Assembly (NCBI GenBank): GCA_016190205.1
Contig: JACPQZ010000029.1
Location: forward strand, 1-34,765
Length of the DNA: 34,765 bases
From: Candidatus Omnitrophota bacterium
GTDB taxonomy: Bacteria > Omnitrophota > JACPQZ01
Direction: 5' to 3'
Shown here: in pieces, positions 30,877 through 34,765 of the stretch
How the letters are laid out: each line of letters opens with the position of its first letter
Position numbering within the stretch: the first letter of the stretch is position 1
The notes under the pieces: generated by a model
Seen by the model: only the letters and a program-made list of their open reading frames with translations
The model's database searches: none
Told to the model about the DNA's origin: nothing
Program-made: the position numbers and the translations under genes

Positions 30877-33147
30877 ATGGCGTTACACAATCGTTTGATT
30901 AGGCCTTTCCGGGTTTTTGCCTGCCTATTTTTCCTATCCTTAATTTTTGCCACCGATATATCCGCTGACGATAAAGCCGCGGGAGAAGGGCCCGTCGTCC
31001 TCAACTTTTGGGAGCTCTCTGTACAGGAAGAGCTCATGCGGGTCCTGATCGGAAAATTCGAAGAGGAAAACCCCGGTATTGAGGTGCGCCTCCAGCTCCT
31101 TTCCTGGGACTCGGGGTTCGACAAGATCATCACGTCCATCGCAGCCGGAAACGCCCCCGATGTCTGCGAGCTGGGCACCACGTGGGTGCCGAAGTTTTCC
31201 CACTCGGGCGTCTTGCGCGATATCACAGACGAAGTGCGGGATATACGCGGCGAATACTTCCTGTGGGAGCCCACCCTTTATCAGGGAAGGGTGTACGGCG
31301 CGCCCTGGCTTGCGGGAACGCGCGTCATGATCTATAACCGCGATCTTTTTTCGCAGGCCGGCCTGGACCGCGACGATCCGCCCAAAACCTGGAACGAGCT
31401 CCTCGAGGCCGTGCACCGCATCGATGAACTAGGGCCCGAGACCTACGGCTTCGGCATATTCGCGGGCGAGGGAGATTCCGTCTGGCAGGAATTCCTTCCT
31501 TTCGCGTGGGGAAACGGCGGCGAGGTGCTCAACAAAAACCATACGGCCTCGCGCCTCGCTGAGCGAGAAACCATCGAGGCGCTGGAATACTACCGGCGTC
31601 TTAAGGAATTCTCCCTGGTCGACCGCCAGGCGCAGGTGAACCAGCTCTTTGCCGACGGCAAGATAGGTATTCAGATTTCGGGCCCGTGGAACTTTACCAT
31701 GATCCCGCGCCAGAACCCGGACCTAAACTTTGGAGTCGCCCTCCTGCCGAGGCCCGATAAGCCGGGCGGCGTGGGGGCCGCCTTTGCCGGGGGAGAGATC
31801 TTGACCATCCTTTCGAACTCGAAGCACCCGGCCGAGGCCTTCAAGCTCATTCAATTTCTCATCCGCGGCGATAACGCCATCGAGATTACCAAGCTTCAGC
31901 AGAATATCGTCCCCACGCACAAGAACATCATCCAGCACCCCTACTTTCAAACCCATCCCAACCAAAGGACTTTCTTTAAACAGCTCGAGACCGCCGTGGC
32001 TCCCCCCAGCCACCCGGACTGGGTAGAAATTCAGGAGCACGTCACGCGGGCCGTTGAAGAGGTGATCTTCCGGGACCGGAAGCCCCAAGAAGCCCTGGAC
32101 GATGCCTCGGCAAAGGTAAACGCCATACTGGAGCGCGAGGAAGACAAAGTCACCATGAGCGACGCCTTGATCACAGCGAGCATCCTCCTTCCCATCTTCC
32201 TCTTCATCGCCTTTAAGCTTCTCACGCTGCGAAAAGGAAAGACCCGCGAACAGCGCTTCATCTTTAAAAGGGACTACGCCTCGTTCCTCTTTATTTTACC
32301 CTGGCTTTTGGTCTTCCTTTTGTTCGGGCTTTATCCCCTGCTTTTTTCGGTCATCATCAGTTTTACGAAATACAATCTTCTTACCGCGCACCTCTCCTTT
32401 ACAGGCCTGGGCAATTTTGTGAGCGTCCTCATAGACCCCGAATTCCATAACGCGCTCTGGCACACCTTCTTCTTCGCACTCGGGACCATCCCGTTTACCA
32501 TATTTTTCGCCCTGGCGAGCGCGGTGCTCATCAACCGCCAGGTCCCCTTTAAACAGCTTTATCAGGCGGGCCTGTTTCTACCCGTCTCGACATCGGTCAT
32601 CGTGATCGCCACCATATTCTCGTACCTTTATTCTCCGGAGGGACTCATCACGCAGGCGGGAAATGCCCTGCTGGACCGCTTCAGCCTCCCCCACCCCGAC
32701 TCAAGCTGGCTCAATGACGTCCATTGGGCGCTTCCCAGTATCATGGCCATGAACGTCTGGTCCAGCTTCGGGTATTACATGGTCCTGTTCCTCGCGGGCC
32801 TTCAGACCATTCCGCACGAATTCTACGAGGCCGCCGACATCGACGGGGCGGGGGAATGGCAGAAGTTCTGGCACATCACCCTTCCACAGCTTAAGCCCAT
32901 CATGCTTTTTGTCATGGTCATCAATACGATTCACTCCTTCCAGGTCTTTCCCGAGATATTCGCCATGACCAAGGGGGGACCCTTGGGCAGCACCACGACG
33001 GTGGTCTACCACCTCTACGAAATCGGCTTTCACCGGTTTGAGATGGGCCAGGCCTCTGCCGTGGCCTACATCTTGTTCATGATCATCATGATCTTCTCGC
33101 TTCTGCAGATGCGCGTATTTCGATTCGGGGAGACGCAGGCGGAATGA
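30877..33147 (+). CDS. Sugar ABC transporter: family 1 solute-binding protein fused to MalF-type permease
   Basis: 756 residues. After a signal-like membrane segment (FRVFACLFFLSLIFA) comes a complete MalE/UgpB-type binding domain to about residue 425 (LNFWELSVQEELMRVLIGKF, ITSIAAGNAPDVCELGTTW, AFAGGEILTILSNSK). A linker membrane helix (about 430-450) leads into a six-helix MalF-type permease (FILPWLLVFLLFGLYPLLFS, ISFTKYNLL) with the ATPase-contacting EAA loop at about 651-676 (EAADIDGAGEWQKFWHITLP). It would capture a sugar in the periplasm and pass it through the membrane. These parts are normally separate genes. ATG 30877 is used because the promoter's start point lies after an earlier in-frame ATG (30826). 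The MalG-type partner overlaps by four bases; no ATPase gene is in the window. Confidence 0.92.
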   Translation: MALHNRLIRPFRVFACLFFLSLIFATDISADDKAAGEGPVVLNFWELSVQEELMRVLIGKFEEENPGIEVRLQLLSWDSGFDKIITSIAAGNAPDVCELGTTWVPKFSHSGVLRDITDEVRDIRGEYFLWEPTLYQGRVYGAPWLAGTRVMIYNRDLFSQAGLDRDDPPKTWNELLEAVHRIDELGPETYGFGIFAGEGDSVWQEFLPFAWGNGGEVLNKNHTASRLAERETIEALEYYRRLKEFSLVDRQAQVNQLFADGKIGIQISGPWNFTMIPRQNPDLNFGVALLPRPDKPGGVGAAFAGGEILTILSNSKHPAEAFKLIQFLIRGDNAIEITKLQQNIVPTHKNIIQHPYFQTHPNQRTFFKQLETAVAPPSHPDWVEIQEHVTRAVEEVIFRDRKPQEALDDASAKVNAILEREEDKVTMSDALITASILLPIFLFIAFKLLTLRKGKTREQRFIFKRDYASFLFILPWLLVFLLFGLYPLLFSVIISFTKYNLLTAHLSFTGLGNFVSVLIDPEFHNALWHTFFFALGTIPFTIFFALASAVLINRQVPFKQLYQAGLFLPVSTSVIVIATIFSYLYSPEGLITQAGNALLDRFSLPHPDSSWLNDVHWALPSIMAMNVWSSFGYYMVLFLAGLQTIPHEFYEAADIDGAGEWQKFWHITLPQLKPIMLFVMVINTIHSFQVFPEIFAMTKGGPLGSTTTVVYHLYEIGFHRFEMGQASAVAYILFMIIMIFSLLQMRVFRFGETQAE

Positions 33148-34511
33148 TTACGGAAGAACGACGAAGGACGAGGGACGCGGGACGAAGGACGAGCGACGAG
33201 GGACGGCCCATGAGACGGGAGCGGATACTTATCTGGATCAGTGTCGCGATTCTCACGGCCATCGTCGTCCTCACCCTCATGCCCCTCATCCTGATGTTCT
33301 ATACCTCTTTCAAGCCCGCAGGCACTTTATTTCAGCCCGTGAGCGACATCCTGGTGGCGGATTTTAACGAGGGCGAGACGAACTCCATCGGGGGGGTCAT
33401 CGCGACCCGCGCGGATCCTTCGTCCGGCATAACCTTAGGAGATGCGGAAAACCGCGACCCCGAGAAACCCGGCCGCAGTCATACCATTGAGTATCGGCAC
33501 AGCCCGGGGTCCACCACGCTCTGGTGGACGCACCTGGGACAAGATTTGAGGAAATTCAGCGAGCTGGAGTTCTATGCCCGCGGGGAGGCGGGCGGCGAGA
33601 ACTTCTTAATAGAATTTTCCGATATTAACGATAGAACCATCTCATTGCCGCTCAAAGAGATACTGCCACAAGGCCTGACGCCCGAATGGCGCAGGATGAG
33701 GATTCCCGTCACGCGCTTCGACCTCTCCGGGCTCTTGCCCGGAATCTCCGAAAAACGCGCGGAGGAGCTTAGGTTTCGATTCACGGAACCCGGCTCCGGA
33801 CGCATTTACTTAGACGACATCCGCCTCCCCTTCAAACGTTTCACCATTTCAAATTACACCGACGTTGTGATCAGCGGCCCCTTCGGCCGCTACTTTTTTA
33901 ACAGCACCCTGATCGCGCTCATCGTAACGCTTGGAAACCTCATTTTCCCCGCCATGGTGGCCTATGCCTTTGCCCGTAAGGAATTTCCCGGGAAGCGCCT
34001 CATGTTTATCCTCATCGTGGGGAGCATCATGATTCCGCCGCAAGTCCTCATGGTGCCCGTCTTCATCCTTATGAAGAACATCGGCTGGCTCAACACCTAC
34101 TGGGCCCTGACGGTGCCGGCCCTCATCGCCCCCTTTAACATCTTCCTCATGCGCCAGTATATCTCCAAGCTTCCCCTCGCCATGGAAGACGCGGCGCGCG
34201 TCGACGGCGCGAACGACTTCCAGATCTTTTTCCGGATCATCCTCCCCCTTTCCAAACCGGCCTTGGCCGTGGTCGGCATCAACACCTTCATGGGAAGCTG
34301 GAATACTTTTCTTTACCCCTTCATCCTCACCAACACCACCGAGATGCGCACCCTCCCGGTAGGTCTTGCCCTCTACAAAAGCCTCCACGGCGTGGACTGG
34401 GTCCACCTCATGGCCGGCTCCGCCATCAGCGCCCTCCCCGTCATCGTCGTCTTCCTGTGCTTCCAACGGTACATCATTGCGGGACTTACGGCGGGAAGTG
34501 TGAAAGAGTAG
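33144..34511 (+). CDS. Sugar ABC transporter MalG-type permease with inserted periplasmic beta domain
   Basis: 455 residues versus ~280 for a normal MalG. After the first membrane helix (about 28-52) there is an inserted ~165-residue domain (about 68-235) with VADFNEGETNSIGGV, LEFYARGEAGGENFLIEFSD and GRIYLDDIRLP, resembling a CBM11/CIA30-like galactose-binding beta sandwich that would face the periplasm. The permease then resumes (YTDVVISGPFGRYFFNS) with the EAA loop EDAARVDGANDFQIFFRIILP. It pairs with the upstream binding-protein/MalF fusion (ATGA overlap). The N-terminus (RRRTRDAGRRTSDEGRP) is encoded by a GGACGAN heptamer array; ATG 33210, with GAGGGA supplied by the repeat, is an alternative start. 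The ATPase must come from elsewhere. Confidence 0.88.
   Translation: MITEERRRTRDAGRRTSDEGRPMRRERILIWISVAILTAIVVLTLMPLILMFYTSFKPAGTLFQPVSDILVADFNEGETNSIGGVIATRADPSSGITLGDAENRDPEKPGRSHTIEYRHSPGSTTLWWTHLGQDLRKFSELEFYARGEAGGENFLIEFSDINDRTISLPLKEILPQGLTPEWRRMRIPVTRFDLSGLLPGISEKRAEELRFRFTEPGSGRIYLDDIRLPFKRFTISNYTDVVISGPFGRYFFNSTLIALIVTLGNLIFPAMVAYAFARKEFPGKRLMFILIVGSIMIPPQVLMVPVFILMKNIGWLNTYWALTVPALIAPFNIFLMRQYISKLPLAMEDAARVDGANDFQIFFRIILPLSKPALAVVGINTFMGSWNTFLYPFILTNTTEMRTLPVGLALYKSLHGVDWVHLMAGSAISALPVIVVFLCFQRYIIAGLTAGSVKE
33154..33204. repeat. Heptanucleotide tandem array, about 7 degenerate units of RGGACGN
   Basis: AACGACG, AAGGACG, AGGGACG, CGGGACG, AAGGACG, AGCGACG, AGGGACG in register, in the 5' coding end of the MalG-type gene. 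Same family as the GGACGAN array in the phosphohexomutase gene. Confidence 0.88.
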
Positions 34512-34526
34512 CCCGCCACCTCCCTC

Positions 34527-34694
34527 GTCATTGCGAGCCCCGCAGAGCGGGGCGAAGCAATCTCAAAGGAGAGAAATTGAAACAAAAGCAAGGCTACGTT
34601 TACTTCATGATGAACAAGGGAAATTATGATGAGCTCTGAGATTGCTTCGCCCCGCAGCGAGAGCGAAGCGCTCTGGTGCGGGGCTCGCAATGAC
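34527..34694. mobile_element. Inverted-repeat element with GIY-YIG remnant
   Basis: 168 bp bounded by GTCATTGCGAGCCCCGCA and its inverted copy, with a second inverted pair GCGGGGCGAAGCAATCTC inside; the right arm also has a small AGAGCG-CTTCG-CTCT-type hairpin. The core holds a short reading frame with a ribosome site. A core-less relative lies at 29292-29385. I see no target-site duplication. The ends resemble a widespread environmental repeat often found around small GIY-YIG genes (from family knowledge). Confidence 0.85.
34577..34639 (+). pseudogene. Truncated GIY-YIG endonuclease N-terminus
   Basis: A 20-residue frame from TTG 34577 with AAGGAGAG just upstream reads KQKQGYVYFMMNKGNYDEL then stops. 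KQGYVYFMMNK matches the opening strand of small GIY-YIG proteins (usually YVYILTN...LYIG), but the catalytic LYIG half and the rest are missing, apparently deleted between the element's arms. Confidence 0.55.
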
Positions 34695-34765
34695 AAGTCA
34701 ATTTGCTTCATTGACTTTGACGCAACGATCACGAAACAAGACACCCTGGTCGTTCTGCTCGATCA
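34626..34765 (+). CDS. HAD-superfamily phosphatase, N-terminal fragment cut by window end
   Basis: The frame reads CFIDFDATITKQDTLVVLLD up to the last base. DFDAT is HAD motif I (D-x-D-x-T) with the nucleophilic first Asp, as in SerB/MtnX-like phosphatases that hydrolyse small phosphate esters in the cytosol. The only ATG in frame is at 34626 (or 34629), which lies inside the inverted-repeat element, so the first ~25 residues would come from the repeat. Either the element landed at the gene's 5' end and supplied a new start, or it cut off the start. The specific substrate cannot be told from this fragment. Confidence 0.6.
   Translation, partial: MMSSEIASPRSESEALWCGARNDKSICFIDFDATITKQDTLVVLLD

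Noticed and set aside
30851-30898. Short leader peptide (15 codons) overlapping the transporter start
   Set aside because: No ribosome site and no regulatory codon pattern; probably a chance frame.

Overview
The window looks like a bacterial chromosome segment from a free-living, uncultured Gram-negative lineage. My best guess is Omnitrophota (old OP3) or a relative. This is inference from family knowledge: secreted fibre proteins carrying the mature-N-terminal motif EEIRLTTYYPAP next to pseudopilin/GspF genes, periplasmic and secreted carbohydrate proteins, and many environmental-genome repeats. No rRNA or tRNA gene was seen, so taxonomy is not proven. No CRISPR array or prophage was recognised.

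Layout. (1) 1-2423, minus strand: end of a type II secretion/type IV pilus-like operon (gspF-like, a four-helix-bundle S23/IVP gene, a gspI-like pseudopilin and a truncated gspJ-like pseudopilin), invaded by heptanucleotide repeat arrays that now encode part of both prepilin leaders. (2) 2468-3233: a Phd/RelE-type toxin-antitoxin pair bracketed by two 32-bp direct repeats, each an intrinsic terminator on the minus strand. (3) 3296-16397, minus: a surface-fibre region with a ~2600-residue mosaic repeat protein, a coiled-coil membrane protein, a protein ending in a peptidase S74 intramolecular chaperone, and a protein ending in a Peptidase_G2-like domain. (4) 16638-21731, minus: a sugar phosphorolysis module, with a ROK regulator, a GH94 disaccharide phosphorylase and a phosphohexomutase. 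GH94 would release sugar 1-phosphate and the mutase would convert it to the 6-phosphate. (5) 21821-22581: a REP-associated tyrosine transposase (RAYT) with its own palindromes on both sides, including a REPIN that forms the 3' end of its coding sequence. (6) 22578-29984, minus: seven genes for a TIM-barrel protein and secreted proteins, four of which share a C-terminal domain, next to a PapD-like Ig-fold protein. (7) 30144-30605, minus: MarR regulator. (8) 30877-34511, plus: a sugar ABC transporter in which the solute-binding protein is fused to the MalF-like permease and the MalG-like permease carries an inserted periplasmic beta domain. (9) 34527-34765: an inverted-repeat element holding a GIY-YIG relic, abutting a HAD phosphatase gene cut by the window end.

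The strongest unusual signals are: a family of 7-bp tandem repeats (units GTACWGC, GGACGAN, TGGTYNC) found in or at the ends of at least six coding sequences, where they add heptapeptide-periodic tails or inserts; the RAYT with five CAGACAC-N6-GTGTCTG palindromes; the toxin-antitoxin cassette between duplicated terminators, one of which contains the -35 box of the next operon; and the set of secreted paralogues that may form an undescribed surface structure.
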